Below are positions 48,004-60,979 of a DNA stretch of 64,000 bases, in pieces. A model generated the notes under the pieces. That model was not told the DNA's origin, made no database searches, and saw nothing but the letters and a program-made list of their open reading frames with translations. A program made the translations under genes and the position numbers. How positions within the stretch are numbered: the first letter of the stretch is position 1; each line of letters begins with the position of its first letter. Source of the stretch: Paralvinella palmiformis. Taxonomy: Eukaryota; Annelida; Polychaeta; Terebellida; Alvinellidae. The DNA lies in assembly GCA_025642065.1 (NCBI GenBank), contig JAODUP010000056.1, positions 62,001-126,000 on the forward strand, read 5' to 3'.

Positions 48004-51000
48004 ACTAATATTTCATAATTTTATTTCTATTATTATACTAGAAATGCTTCTTTGGACAAATGCCAAATCATTCAGAAACTGTAGTAAGCTTTGATTACAT
48101 AAAGAAAGAGATATTATTATTGGGCGTATTTCCCTGTTTTCGATTGTTGTGTTTTTTCCTTGTTACCAGTGGTACTGGATCTGTTGCTGTTATTGTTGTC
48201 ATTGTCTTTGTACGTTTATTTCTCGTTGTTTATGGCCAACTCTGTGGTGACCAGTGGCATTATTTTAAGACTTGCATCCATCGAGAAGACAAACGCCAGT
48301 TCCTTAACGTTTGGTTTGGAAATCTGAGACGAACCGGAAACTGCTATAACCCACCACGTGACCTGTCAGATCTGGTGTCTTGTTGTCAATTGGAATATAC
48401 TGGTCTGGGACGAGTGTCCTCGGCGACATCACAATAGAATCGGCTTCTCGACCACTCACTGTGTACAGCCTGTACAAACCTGTACAAATATTTCTGGTTG
48501 TACAGATGTACAGACTCATAATTTGTAGAGCTGCTACAAAGTGATAGGTATACAGAATACACTATATAACAGTGTTTTGTGACATCTATACGGTCACAGT
48601 GGGGAGATATGTGGATGATAGATTGAGGCTGTACAATTAATTGTTGAAGCGGCATTATATATGCACAAATATAGGTAAATGGGTACGGGCATCAAAATAA
48701 AGCCAAACAGATACAATCAATATACACTCAGTTATGAAAAATGTACAAGTTAATAATACATGCAGAGAATCTTCAAATAATTGAACGTTTTTTAAATACG
48801 GCAACAAACGTGTTAATCTCTCCATTCTTTAAACACTGACAAGTCACCGATTTGATTATCCGGAAAGAAGCCACGTTAAACCAGAAATTGGTTTCTTTTG
48901 CTGCCACAGTGTGGTGAAATGTCATCTGGATAGACCAGAGGAATTCGATACCCGTATGATGGAAACAGTGTGCGGCATTATGGGTAATGTAGGCTCACGA
49001 TGAGGCAACAATTAACAAGAAATCCAGTAGATTTATGGCAAAAATGTCTCAGACCATTTGGTCTTGATGATGATGATCACTCCTGCTGTTACTGTCTGTT
49101 ACTTCCTGCTACTGGCTGATGGTGACGGTGGGATGGCTGCTCCAAGTGAGATAATAAACCTTTTGACGGTTACTATTTAGTGTTGGTAAGAATTGTGTGG
49201 ATGGATAAAGCTACCTAGGAGTGAAATGTTTTTATCCTCTTTATGCCAGCTCTGAGGATTGACAATGTCGGAGAACTTATTGTAGCTGAATATTAATTAC
49301 ATACTTTCCACAGAATATTATACTTCTATGGATTTGATACTACATATTATATTAACATCACTGTCTGCATACACACCATAACACACACACACACCAATGT
49401 CATTTTAATAATGGCAGAGACATAAACTGTGCTATAAAAATACACAGGTGTGAAAATCTTAACGGAAAAAGATTCAGTATACCAATGTCTGATATTTGGT
49501 TCTTATCAACAAATATCAACACGCTTTCTGCTTAAGTACAGGTTCCTACAATGTAAATTTATTTACGTTTTGGGATCTGAAATGATAGAAAGTGCACAAT
49601 CTTTAAGATAACAAAAAGAGAAGAAATCGCCCAAATGTCATTGCATTGTTTTAGGATATAAACATTCTTATCCCGAATTGGTGTTCTTATCCATGAGGGA
49701 TGCTCTGTATCTGAGGTAAACTGAAAGAAAGGAGTAAAAGAACTTGATCTAAGTAATCATGATGCCCTATAAATATTCAGTGATGTTAATTCTGACCGCA
49801 GATGTTCTCTTCCCCAACTGACTGATTATGTCTACTTTATAAGTTTTGACAGCCCCCAAAATAATTTGGCTTCAATCACAATCTCATCAGAAGATTTTAT
49901 TTTTAAAATGTGTGCCATTATTAGAATGAACAAACCCGACAGACAGACAGACACGTGCACACACCATGTGTGACATGTTGATTACCCATCCAACATGGGA
50001 CAGTTTGACCTTTTAGTGTCTGGATATGAAACAAAAACTCATATAAACGTTTAAAAAAGATTTACACATCAAGAGAGTAATTGATTTAAAACTTATATAA
50101 GGTATGTTCATTTGTATTTGCACATGTGCATACGTACACCTGCATTTAAAAATTCTTTTTAGTAAATATAAAGAGTGATTGAAAAACGGAAAAACAGCAT
50201 TTATCACCAAGGTTTTGAACCAAATTTGATACACGAAGTGGTGAATTCTTGCAAATAAAGTTATATAGTTCTGTTTTATATCTTTCATCGTGTTACTGGT
50301 ATTTTATTCACACTTTATCCCATCTGAGTATTCCCAGTCTCTGATCTAGTTAACTGAAAGATCAATAGCTTATATTTTATGGTACTATCTTCATTGTTAA
50401 ATATTGCACATGTCTTTTGTTTGTGGTTTTACTGTAGGTTCTAGGAGTAGACAGGCTTTAAAGTTCCTCATTATCCAACATATCTTGTAAAATGTACTGA
50501 TTTAATACAAATAGTAATAATAATATAAATTCTTTTATTGGGAGAAGCTACTTAAAGCCACTATACAGTGATACACAAAAAGATAATAATGGCTGGAATA
50601 ATAAGATAATAATAGCCGAAATAATATTATAATAATGGCTGAAATGGCAGTTAATTGTCTGGCTCAGGTTACCGTAGATGAGGCAGGTGCATTATGGTCT
50701 ATAACTTACTGCTTCACCATGGGGACTTAAATTATAACTAAATTTATCATTTAAAATAGCTGACATATATTCAGCGGAGAAAAGCTTTCCAATTACTTAG
50801 CTAGATGAAAAACGCCTATTATAGTACCACAAACCTATCAAACATAATGACCTAGAGCAAGGAGTCCCACCCTCTAATAGACTGGGCCATAGAGATGATA
50901 TCGTATACACAATGTATATTTTTATTAAATGGACACTGTAATATTTGTCTGTCGATAACAATTATGGTAATTTATGTCCAAAAGTCATGTTATTATGTTG

Positions 51001-52257
51001 AATTGATGGATTAACAGTAAGATTTGAGCACGTAATCAAGAAATGACAGGTACCATTGTGACATCTATCAAGGTCACAGTGTTACAGAGAAACCAGATAT
51101 TAAGGTCGTGTTACAACACTGAAATTAAAGTGAAGGTCATAGAATGGAATACGGAAGATCGTGTTATTTCTATCCAGATGGTCGTTTGATAAAAGAACAG
51201 TCACAGCAGCCATAACATTTCGTTAATGAGTCATAGTGAAATACGAGTAGAGGTAATTATCAAACCGATCTGAAGAGATCACTTTTTGGAGCATTTCAGA
51301 CGGTCATTAAATACAAGTGCTCATCTAAGGCTGATTCTGGCCTCGAGCCACCAGAGATTATTTTATTACGTTTCGCCTCAAAACTGGGCTATCCAACAAC
51401 AACTAACTAACTTCAAGTGGCCTCATTTCCGTTTATTAGTTCCCATAAGAGAGGTGGTCATTTCGGAAAGATGGTGATTGGGGGGAAGAGCTCATCGTAT
51501 CTTGAAGCTCGTGTTAGTTAACACTAATTAGGAGCATAGAACCGTCTCAGTTTACCTCAATCCCTCATGAAGCTAATGTTGATGAGGACCAGTCACGTGA
51601 ACGGTTCTTAACAATGGTGTTCTGACGTTGGAAAAAAATGACGTCTACACAATAACCGATTAAGGACACCGGAGACATCTGCCCGAGTTGGAGACGTCTA
51701 GACGTCGGATAATGATGACCCTCCGACAGATACGAGCGCCACCGAGTTCCACCTAATATTGTACTCGCCATTCATCTACAATGTCCACCATGTAGGTTAC
51801 CAACAATACTCATACATGTCTAAGTGATGGTTATTTGGTAGTTCTGTTCAGAGAGCATCTGGTAATCAGGATAGAATGGTCTGTGTCCGATATAATGTGA
51901 TCGTCTTTATTTGTTATACCAACTTGTGTAATGTCCACCAGTCATTCATTCATTTGCTAGTTGTCTATCCGGGCTGTATCCTGCAGTCTCCGGCGTAGGT
52001 CTCAGCTGAGATCTGACTGTGGAGGCTTTAACTTTAAGGCGAGGCAGTCGGTCGGTTAATAAGTCACATACAGTCTCACTTATTCACTCACTCACTCACT
52101 CACTATCCTTTGTAGGGACTGCGATATACAATCTTCCAACAGTTACAATCTACACAAGGATTCTAAAACAGAAAGATGTAAACAGTTTATTTCTGTGACT
52201 TGTATCATTGTCATTAAAGCCCTTCTTGATGATGATGATGATGATGATGGCAGTAAC

Positions 52258-52435
52258 TACAAAAGTGTAGATGATGATTGACGTTTTACGGCCACTTTTG
52301 TGCACATGGTAGGCTAAATGAGCCGAGCGACCTCCAAAGATGAAACATCCCTCAGATATGCCCAGGCCGAGATTCAAACTCAGGTGCTAGCAATCGGTGG
52401 TCCAGTGCACTACCAACTATACCACCAAGGCGGGC
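52258..52435 (-). mobile_element. SINE family B with (ATC)n tail
   Basis: On the minus strand CGCCTTGGTGGTATAGTTGG (A-box-like), CTGAGTTTGAATCTCGGCC (B-box-like), GGCATATCTGAGGGATGTTT, GGAGGTCGCTCGGCTC and the AAAAGTGGCCGTAAAACGTC end. A (GAT)n run lies on the plus strand just before it. The body has a small deletion between ATCTTTG and GAGG. Confidence 0.75.
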
Positions 52436-53854
52436 CATAATATATACAGAGAAAATACGACCTACTTTGATATGTGGTAAAAATAATTGAAGGTTCTAAA
52501 TACAGTTTAGTATTTAATCACAGAAGTCATAAGAACTGATCTATGATTTTTAAAACATGACTCATTTCTAAACACAAATTTGGCAAATAATAATATAATT
52601 TCTATATAATAATGTTAGAAAAATGTATATTGTTCTTCACTGCATTGTATGATTATTTGTTATTGTACAAGCTGAACCATGCCAAATTACACTGATGGTG
52701 GCTGGTGCCAGATTTAGGTGTAATACGGGCATGAGCAGTCTCTTGTTGTGACAATAATCTGATTTAGGCTGTTAATTTTCTGTAGATGGTAGTAAGACAC
52801 CCCTACTGCTGATAACGTAATAATATTTATATAACTTTATATACATTTATATAAATGTGATAGAAGATTCACTGTGGAGACTCAAGGTATCTGAGAGTGG
52901 TTTGTCATATAATCAGCCATTTACAGTTGGCTAAACTGAGTTGTGTACAAATAGACTTGATCCAGACGTTTTATCCTACAGCAGAGAGACAGGAAGATGG
53001 TCTGGAGCTGTCAGTATGTGATAATGAACAATTGGTTGTCATGTTGTCAAGTCCTTTTTAAAGAATGTTTTAGTTCTTTTTGACACTTAGCAATGATATA
53101 AAAAGATTTTTTTTTAATTCAGTTATGAAATTGTGTTGACTTTACACCCATAATTTTAGCTTACATGATTTCCAAAAATGAACTATATACACCATGTACT
53201 AGAAATCCCTTTTATGATGATCTTGATGATGATGAAGATGATTATTAGTATTATTATTTTCTTCCAGATATAAGCAAAATCATGGAGAGTGTTCATTTTG
53301 ATAGCTTGTATGTGGCCAATTTAATGCACGAATAGCATGAATTATGCAGCATGAATATACTTCTGTATGTCATGTAGAAGAAAGATATAAACACACACAA
53401 ACGATCAACAGAAATAGAGAGAGAGAGAGAGAGGATGCAGTTCACTTATAATTAATACAGATAATCTGAGAGTGGGTATCAGATGACATATTTACCAGCT
53501 ATTATGTCATAATATTTGACGTGCCTTCAAAGATTGTTCTGCAGTCCTTCCTATGGCGTACTTATAATATATTGACTAGTGGCGCCATCTGTATAATTTG
53601 TATTGGTTGTGTAATACAAGAAGCACTTTAATGGAATTAGTTCCATGTTATCATATTGGTTTAAAGCAAAGCCAACATCATACCGCTCCCCCCCCACCCA
53701 CAACGACCAGCCACCTTCAACATTAAAACGTTGAACATTTCATATAAACAGCCACAGAAAATGATCGCTCTCATCTCCTTCCCCTTTGATGACATACATA
53801 ATAGAGTTAAAAGATCGTCTGGGTGTAAAAGATTGCGGGTTTTTTTTTGCTATT

Positions 53855-53935
53855 GGCTGTGCCAAGCAAGAGACAGTCTGGGGACACTCCCCAAACTACA
53901 AGCAAGCTGTTGGCATTATTGTTACACTCCACACA
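53855..53935 (+). mobile_element. SINE core fragment (family A segment)
   Basis: GGCTGTGCCAAGCAAGAGAC, then AGTCTGGGGACACTCCCCAA and CTACAAGCAAG. It aligns with the core at 11871-11930 and with the reverse complement of the family A SINEs. No head or boundary was found. Confidence 0.45.
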
Positions 53936-54739
53936 CAAAGACACACACACACAGCTGGGGAGACATTACAAAATTGTCTTAGCATGAAAAGTCGCCGTTC
54001 TAGATTTAACCCGCTGATGAATCATCCGGAGTTTGAATTAACCATTCGAAATCCTCTGTGCCAGTGTCCTATTCCACATTGCTATCAGACACACACAGAG
54101 AACTGTGAGATATCCGGTTACAGCTGAGCTATAGTGGTGTGTGTGCGGTGCTATTATAATTAGTCCAGTGATACGTGTGAGTCGCATCCATCATCATTAT
54201 GATACCAAGTACGCATCCTACATAACCTGCTTCATGTATAATTAGCACTGACAGTGGCCTGAATTAAGTGTAATAATTTTTAAAAAAGATGTCCACAAAT
54301 ACATAATGAGATTTGTGATCGAACTTGAATGGATTATAATCTGAAAGATTATTTTAAAACGCCTTCCTTAACCTCTACACAGTTGCATACATTAATTGGC
54401 ATATATTATCTGATTAACATAAGGTGTCTGGCACGAATCTTGAAAAACGTGGTAACGTTATTTGGTGGAAAATATAATCCAATATTTGGACAGTTATCTT
54501 TCTATGGTCATTATAAAGTTTCATTACTATGATTAATAATTGTAAATATTATAGGTATTAAATCGTGGATCCCACAAGTGCTGCCTATGTCACGTGTTTT
54601 AGTGTTTACATCAGACAAAGACTGTGCAAGGTGTCATCTTAACTGGAACATGTTCTGCCTCAGTATATAAATTAAACTTTGGAAAGATGAAACTAATGGC
54701 TGGCTATAAGTTACTCTGTACAATCAACTGTAACATACT

Positions 54740-55022
54740 AGAAAGAGATGTATACTTACATGTTATATCCTTAGATAGAAAGAGATGTATACTTACATGT
54801 TATATCCTTAGATAGAAAGAGATGTATACTTACATGTTACATCCTTAGATAGAAAGAGATGTATACTTACATGTTACATCCTTAGATAGAAAGAGATGTA
54901 TACTTACATGTTACATCCTTAGATAGAAAGAGATGTATACTTACATGTTACATCCTTAGATAGAAAGAGATGTATACTTACATGTTACATCCTTAGATAG
55001 AAAGAGATGTTATATCCCTAGA
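54740..55022. repeat. 37-bp minisatellite, eight copies
   Basis: AGAAAGAGATGTATACTTAC begins at 54740, 54777, 54814, 54851, 54888, 54925 and 54962, and a shortened final unit begins at 54999. The first two units read TTATATCC, the next five TTACATCC, and the last lacks the central part. Confidence 0.95.
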
Positions 55023-55186
55023 TAACAATTATTTCACGTATACATCTTTTTGGCTGTCGTTTATGTAAACATTGTTTCTGGCTTTCTCTTTCAGTGTCAT
55101 TATGGCATAACTGTGTGTATGTTTTCTATATGGATGTATGCCTAATGCCAGACAGAATAATCTTAATGTGTGTGCGTGTGTGGGGG

Positions 55187-55212
55187 GTATATATATATAT
55201 ATATATATATAT
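55187..55212. repeat. (TA)n at a MITE boundary
   Basis: TA run ending exactly where the MITE terminus CAGACATGGGG begins. Confidence 0.85.
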
Positions 55213-55400
55213 CAGACATGGGGTCAATTCAATTCCAGAATTGGAATTGATTATTTAAAAAAAAAATTGGAATTGGAATTGAGAAATCTTGAATTGGAAT
55301 TGAGAAATCTTGAATTGGAATTGAGAAATCTTGAATTGGAATTGAGAAACAAGTTTCCTACAAAACAATTAAATCCAAAAATTAATATACCATTTTTACA
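55213..55400 (-). mobile_element. MITE with GACATGGGGTC termini, partial
   Basis: Begins CAGACATGGGGTCAATTCAA, has four tandem copies of a 21-base unit (TTGGAATTGAGAAATCTTGAA) and then TTTCCTACAAAACAATTAAA and AATTAATATACCATTTT, where similarity stops. The tandem units explain the Leu-Glu-repeat ORF. Confidence 0.7.
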
Positions 55401-55460
55401 ATGTTAACACTTACATGTGGTGTCAATATACTGGAACTATAATGATCCAGAGCTTTGGTT

Positions 55461-55463
<3 letters not shown>

Positions 55464-55513
<50 letters not shown>
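55464..55513. repeat. (TA)n microsatellite
   Basis: Uninterrupted TA run of about 50 bases. Confidence 0.9.
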
Positions 55514-55517
<4 letters not shown>

Positions 55518-55929
55518 CACCGGGAATGCCAATCTGGAGCCAAAGTTTGCCCCTCTTCTCAAACTGTGACTACTATAGCCTGTCCCCAGACCTAACAGTT
55601 TAATAACCATTTGAGAGATTTTGTAAATTTACCATTTGTCATTGGTTTAGTACCCAGTAGGGTTGTGAAAGTAAATACAGGGTCTGACCCCTGCTGGGTG
55701 GAGCTAAGCAAATACATTCGTTTCAAGGCTCCTACTGGGCAGTGGAATATAAACATACCTTTGATGATTAGAAAATATACTCTTACATGAGGATGCACCC
55801 AAGACTATGATCCACCACGTGATATAATGCCTCTTTAACTAACCTCTTTAGCTAACCACATAGCATGCCTGTAATTTATATAGAGATGTTGCTATTTAGG
55901 AATTTACCCCCATTCACTGTATAGAACAG

Positions 55930-56206
55930 GCAAAATTAAATTAAATTCACAAATTAATTTACCGTTTAATTTTTTAATTCAGAAATATTTCTCTCATGAC
56001 AATACTACTTGGAATATAAACTACTTGGAGTATGTATTCTAAGTAGGTACTCGGAGTATCTACTAATGGTAAAAAATATTAAGCAAAAAGAGTCAGAATT
56101 GGAATTGAAATTATTGGAATTGAAAACTTTGAGGTGGAATTGAAATTGGAATTGACCAAATGGAATTGAGTGGAATTGGAATTGACAAAATGGAATTGAC
56201 CCCATG

Positions 56207-56210
<4 letters not shown>
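55930..56210 (-). mobile_element. MITE with GACATGGGGTC termini, partial
   Basis: Carries CACAAATTAATTTACCGTTT, ATGACAATACTACTTGGAAT, GTAGGTACTCGGAGTATCTA, repeated GGAATTGAAATT, and the terminus GAATTGACCCCATGTCTG. The (TA)n at 56211-56242 follows at once. The opposite terminus is missing. Confidence 0.7.

Positions 56211-56242
<32 letters not shown>
56211..56242. repeat. (TA)n at a MITE boundary
   Basis: TA run starting directly at the end of the MITE terminus. Confidence 0.85.
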
Positions 56243-56244
<2 letters not shown>

Positions 56245-56877
56245 TATTGTATTGTGTTATACATATATGTAATGTTCCATACATCATTTATGTCTATGCA
56301 TTTTATGTTGTAGTAAAAAAAAAATTGGTGTCATATGTAATATAAAGTTTATACCCAAAGAGAGAGAGGAGGGAGACAGAGAATCTTGTTGTTTGGTAAA
56401 AGTCAGTTGGTGTGACCTTTACTATGACTTTCCCTATGTCTCGGTGTCCGGGTAGAGACACTTAACATGAAATCTGGAATCCACATCATAAAGTTGCTAT
56501 AAACCATTCTACAATGGCTATTGCTGGACCAGTTATAAATCCTTTGAGCCATAACAGATAATGGTGATCTACGGACAGTTGTAGGCTCGTAAACAGTGTA
56601 CTTTATGTCTGTGATGATAAAAACTCTACGCTTCCTACACCTTTAGCTGAATTATGTACCCCGGGGCCTCGGATTCGATTTATCACCATCTCCATATCGC
56701 TGCATAATGATTATACTGGATATGGAAACGATTCAGGAGAGAGGGGGGGGGGTAACATTAGCTGACAGATAACTTCGCTGACTATCTGGAGTATTTAGTT
56801 TCATCAAAAAAAATCAAAACAAAGTTGATATTTTTTTAGTTATGGACTATTAACAATCTGTTGTGGCCACTAGTGTT

Positions 56878-57010
56878 TCATTGGCACAGTGGTTAGAGAG
56901 ATTTGCAGCTTCTGAATTCGAATCTAACTCCCACCTTAGAGAGTTGCACGTTGGCCTAATATGTCCCAGATGTGACCAGTGTCAAGATTAAACCACTCCC
57001 ACTCGATGAA
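56878..57010 (+). mobile_element. SINE family C, diverged
   Basis: TTGGCACAGTGGTTAGAGAG (A-box-like), CTTCTGAATTCGAATCTAAC (B-box-like), then GGCCTAATATGTCCCAGATG, TGACCAGTGTCAAGATTAAA and the CCACTCCCACTC end. Confidence 0.6.
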
Positions 57011-57177
57011 GTTAACTTGGCTGCAGACATCCCCCCTCCCAGTATAAAAATTATGATTGAGCCATAAAAATGATTACAAGTAAATAATTTTATGAGTAAG
57101 AGTTAGTACGGAGGTATTTGAAGAAGACCTCCTAACTGTATATTAAGGCAGACACCTGTCAATGTATACTGCCTATA

Positions 57178-57476
57178 CAGGGTTCGCACAGGTCCTTGAA
57201 AACCTGGAAAGTCCTTAAATTTGAAAATTTAGATTCCAGGCCTGGTTAAGTCCTGGAATGTTTGTAGAGGTCCTTGAAAGTCCTGGAATTTGGACATATA
57301 GATCTATATTTCTAATCATAAGCGTACAGAAATTCAGTCGTTACACTTCTTCCGAAATATGGGTGTATCTTTGCACATTAAAAGTTTGTGAATTCATTGA
57401 AAAGGTCCTTGAATTTGACATTGAAAGGTCCAGGAAAGTTCCGGGATTTGAGATGTCAAAATGTGTATGAACCCTG
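57178..57476. mobile_element. Short inverted-repeat DNA element (hAT-type MITE)
   Basis: Left end CAGGGTTCGCACAGG and right end TGTGTATGAACCCTG form a terminal inverted repeat. The interior repeats GGTCCTTGAAAACCTGGAAA, AAGTCCTGGAATTT and similar. Elements with this CAGGGTTCGCACAGGTCCTTG signature are widespread in aquatic invertebrates and usually counted as hAT MITEs; that is from general knowledge. The target duplication is not clean here. Confidence 0.75.
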
Positions 57477-57528
57477 CTATATGATTATTAGGATACTCAA
57501 TAATTCCTACCAAAATGATACATGGATA

Positions 57529-57536
<8 letters not shown>

Positions 57537-57581
<45 letters not shown>
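57537..57581. repeat. (TA)n microsatellite
   Basis: TA run after a short TG stretch, 60 bases beyond the preceding MITE. Confidence 0.9.
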
Positions 57582-57584
<3 letters not shown>

Positions 57585-58394
57585 CACTAATTTGAAGCCA
57601 TGCGTCCCTATTAGGATAAATGTAAAATAGAGAGAAATTAACTGACAACAATATATTTGAGGGTGATTACTAACTAAGTAATCTTATTTCTTGAGTTACC
57701 ATGTTTGAGTCGATTATGTTGTCATCATTAGAAGTTTACTCAATATTCTTACCTTCCGAGTACCTTTATTCTGTGAGCTATTAGTGGATATTTGGCAGAG
57801 GTAAATGACCTATTTGTATTAATAGTTTCAGTAATAACATTAGCTGCCTTCTCTGTAAATAATAGTTGTCAGTCTAAGATGTTTCTCGTGTACATTAAAA
57901 CATGAGCCACATGATGTAACGCATAGAAGTCTACACCATGTACTGATGATACGTGGATGATGACATTGCATTGTTTACTACCGGAGACAATTGCTGCAAT
58001 GTGAACTGAGTTGATCCTGCCAGTGAATGTTTTAAAAACTCGACTACATTCATTCCTGATAGGGAATGCTTACGATATGGCAATGTGTATCAACTGAGAG
58101 TCACTCAGTAGCACAGCTGATAGTGTAGTCTGCTGCAGTGTTGTGATATCAATCATATCCCAGAGTTACCTACCGGTATGTGGTATCATTTATTTAAGTA
58201 GGCACCCTTCAGCCATACGTAACATGTGTTACTGATGGCTGAAGGCAAACAGAATATACACACACACGCTTACTAAGAATGTAAATTATCAGTCACATCG
58301 TAAATAAAAGATTATTTCAGCATATAATCAATCAACTCTTCATTCAAAGTTTTACACATAACATCTTGAGTTGATATAATATTGGCCTCAGTGT

Positions 58395-58490
58395 CATCAT
58401 GGGTTAGAGCGTTAGAGGACTCCTTACTCATGGTCATGATGTGCGGGAGGTCGGTGGTTCGAGTCCTGGCTGAGGCACTATAGTAGAAAT
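58395..58490 (+). mobile_element. tRNA-like SINE head
   Basis: CATCATGGGTTAGAGCGTTA (A-box-like) and GAGGTCGGTGGTTCGAGTCC (B-box-like) at suitable spacing. The sequence after it does not match the three SINE families defined here. Confidence 0.4.
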
Positions 58491-58712
58491 ATTTCGTCCA
58501 ACAGGGCAACTAACAAGGTTTTCTCCACGGAATTTGCTATCCATTGTAAATTTTAGATTTGTTTAGAATTAGTTCGCGTCATGAAGCAGTAAATTTCAGA
58601 CAATATGCATCTCCCTCATTAATGAGGTGCCTTAATTGTAAATTTACACCACAAGGATAAAACTTGGTCATATATCCCACATTATTTTTAATATATTTCA
58701 ATAAACATAACA

Positions 58713-59091
58713 GACATGGGGTCATTTCAATTCCGGAATTATAATTACTTATTTTAAAAAAAATAGGAGCTTGCTACAAAAAATTTAACTCCACAAATTC
58801 ATTTACCATTTAATATCTTAATTCAGAAATATTTCTTCCACGACAATCCTACTTGGAATATAAACTACTGGGACAGGTACACGTTGTATTTATGTAGTAT
58901 ATATTATCATATATATAACTGAATAAAAGAATAACGTGAATACAAAATATCTTTTGTGTTTGTATAAAAGCATATAAAAATATATGGAATTGAATTGGAA
59001 TTTCTCTAATTGGAATTGATCAATTCGATGTGAAACTGACCAAATGGAATTGAGTGGAATTGACAAAATGGAATTGACCCGATGTCTGGGA
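58713..59091 (-). mobile_element. MITE with GACATGGGGTC termini, complete but diverged
   Basis: Left end AGACATGGGGTCATTTCAAT and right end GAATTGACCCGATGTCTGG form inverted termini. The core has AGCTTGCTACAAAAAATTTA, CACAAATTCATTTACCATTT and ACGACAATCCTACTTGGAAT. The near-palindromic centre has been lost or replaced (about 58870-58985). Confidence 0.75.
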
Positions 59092-60067
59092 CATATTGAC
59101 TTTAATTCCACGGATGATGTGTCTATTTCTATACTCTTTACTCGTTATTGGTGATGGCTGGATAGTAAGTTTACTTCTTCCTGAAGGTGAACAAATTCCT
59201 CACAGATTATCTTTTACAAAGTGCATGTCGATTTACAGCTGTTTAAGCTGCATTTTGGTCAATTGTGACAGATTAGTGCCACATGCAGCAGTAAAAGATC
59301 AGAACCCCAGACCACCAAAGGAAAAGAATCACTAACAGCGCACATTACCATCTCGGCCACGTTATATAGTTGGCCGTGCTGCCACTTACAGCTGTGTTAA
59401 GCTTTATGGTGACAAATCTCCCTGTACACTAGCCAGTTTGATGTCGTTTATGGCTTCAGGTCTCTGGCTATCCTCTTATGTCATAAGTGTCTCAGTATGG
59501 GTATTGATAGAGTGGGTAGATACGTCAAAGGGCTGCTCGCTTATACTCCTCTAGAAGTTGAGAGGTTGTGTCACAGTGTTAACATTAGGATGAAAATATG
59601 TTCAGAAAAAACTAGTTCAATATGGATTTGGGGTTTAGCTGACATGTGTAGTTACTAAGTCAGTATATAGATTGTTATGGTTAGGGCTGTCACGAGTTAA
59701 GCATAAAAATTAATATGCACGTCTGTGTGTTGATATGACAGAAGTAATTGAGAATTTGCATGTTCTGATCAGTGAGGACGATATCAGAAATCTACCTTCA
59801 CTCTTTTCAAGTAAAAAAACCCTTTTCTTTGCGTTACCCTCCCCCTTAATGCCCTCTCCAAAAATAAGAAAATTAATATATACCTCACACTCAATAATAA
59901 CTGCTGCCTGCACAGAACATCATTATGAGTATTGGATTTTATTTTTTAATTTCTTTATGTTTGAATTTTGTTTTAGCAATCACTCACAACAGTAAACGAC
60001 CTGAAATAATAAATTTATTATAATTGATGTTTGCAGTGGAACAGTCAACTGATAAGCTACAAGGTGA

Positions 60068-60215
60068 AGCCAGGGGTGTCTCTGGTAGCGTGGTTGACCA
60101 CAGATCTGTAACACCTGGGTTCAAACCCTGAACATGTTTAGCCACCACTCATTAACTGGAGGTCGCTTGGTCCATTTACCCATCTTTAATACACAAAAGT
60201 AGCCATAACAAACAA
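60068..60215 (+). mobile_element. SINE family B, old copy
   Basis: GGGGTGTCTCTGGTAGCGTG (head), ACACCTGGGTTCAAACCCTG (B-box-like), AACTGGAGGTCGCTTGGTCC and ACACAAAAGTAGCCATAACA. Strongly diverged and internally shortened. Confidence 0.55.
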
Positions 60216-60979
60216 CAATAACATTTCAACATGGTGAAGTTGATAGTGTAGGTAGATATTAGTCTCAGGATCGGTGATTTCCGGATAATATTTTCTTCGG
60301 TAGAAACTTTTAACCTTGGCCTACATCACTGTAGGAAGCTGATGAGATCCAGTTAATGTCGGATCAAAACCCTGTTACTGGTCTCTGGAATGTTTCATCC
60401 ATCAATAAATGGCTCGATCATTTTTTTTCATTCAGAAAATCCATTAGTTATTCGGTCATAAGTGCCAGATGAGACCATCACTGAAGCCTAGCCAATATAA
60501 TCAGTCAATAACTCACTCACTCGTAACCGTTTTAGACTGTTTTACAGCTAATGCGTACATCACCGTGACATTATAGTACCTACAGATTCTTACTTAGTAA
60601 TTGTTATAGGTCGTAGTGTCAGAATTTAAACCATTTACCCACTAATGAATGAATGAAAGAATGAATCCTAAGATTTTAAATAAACGCGTAATAAAAATAT
60701 CAATGCATTTAATGTGCAGGAATCAACAGATTTTCGTGCTAAAGGCTTCTTATATCAATACCGTCTTTTTAAATCCATAACGGTATCTATTTATTTGTGT
60801 AGTATACCAGTAGTTCACGTTTGTTTTCAATGACGACGCTACACAGCTGCTTGTTTATGTAGAATATAATTTACATTTTAAATAATCCCCAGACAGCTGG
60901 AGCATTGCTGTTTGTCGGCGATTACATTTTAAGCTGACTCGGCTGTATATTTTCCTGTGGTCTGTTTTATATATTCCAG

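Larger units (their letters stand above)
43226..60979 (+). other. Intron 3 of the PLD3-like gene
   Basis: 17.7-kb phase-0 intron (GTAAAG .. TTCCAG). The protein reads continuously across it, with family alignment placing GEEV directly after the preceding segment, so no exon appears to be missing. Besides the listed elements there are TG runs near 44983-45002, 45260-45281 and 47954-48002, and a SINE-like B-box scrap near 43470. In 48.0-52.2, 52.45-53.85, 53.95-54.7, 56.25-56.87 and 59.1-60.06 kb I recognise nothing beyond short runs. Confidence 0.75.

Noticed and set aside
48060..48437. 125-codon ORF with a hydrophobic segment, just after a TG tract
   Set aside because: No recognised family, no splice signals in keeping with the PLD3-like gene, and the hydrophobic part consists mostly of T-rich codons; treated as chance.
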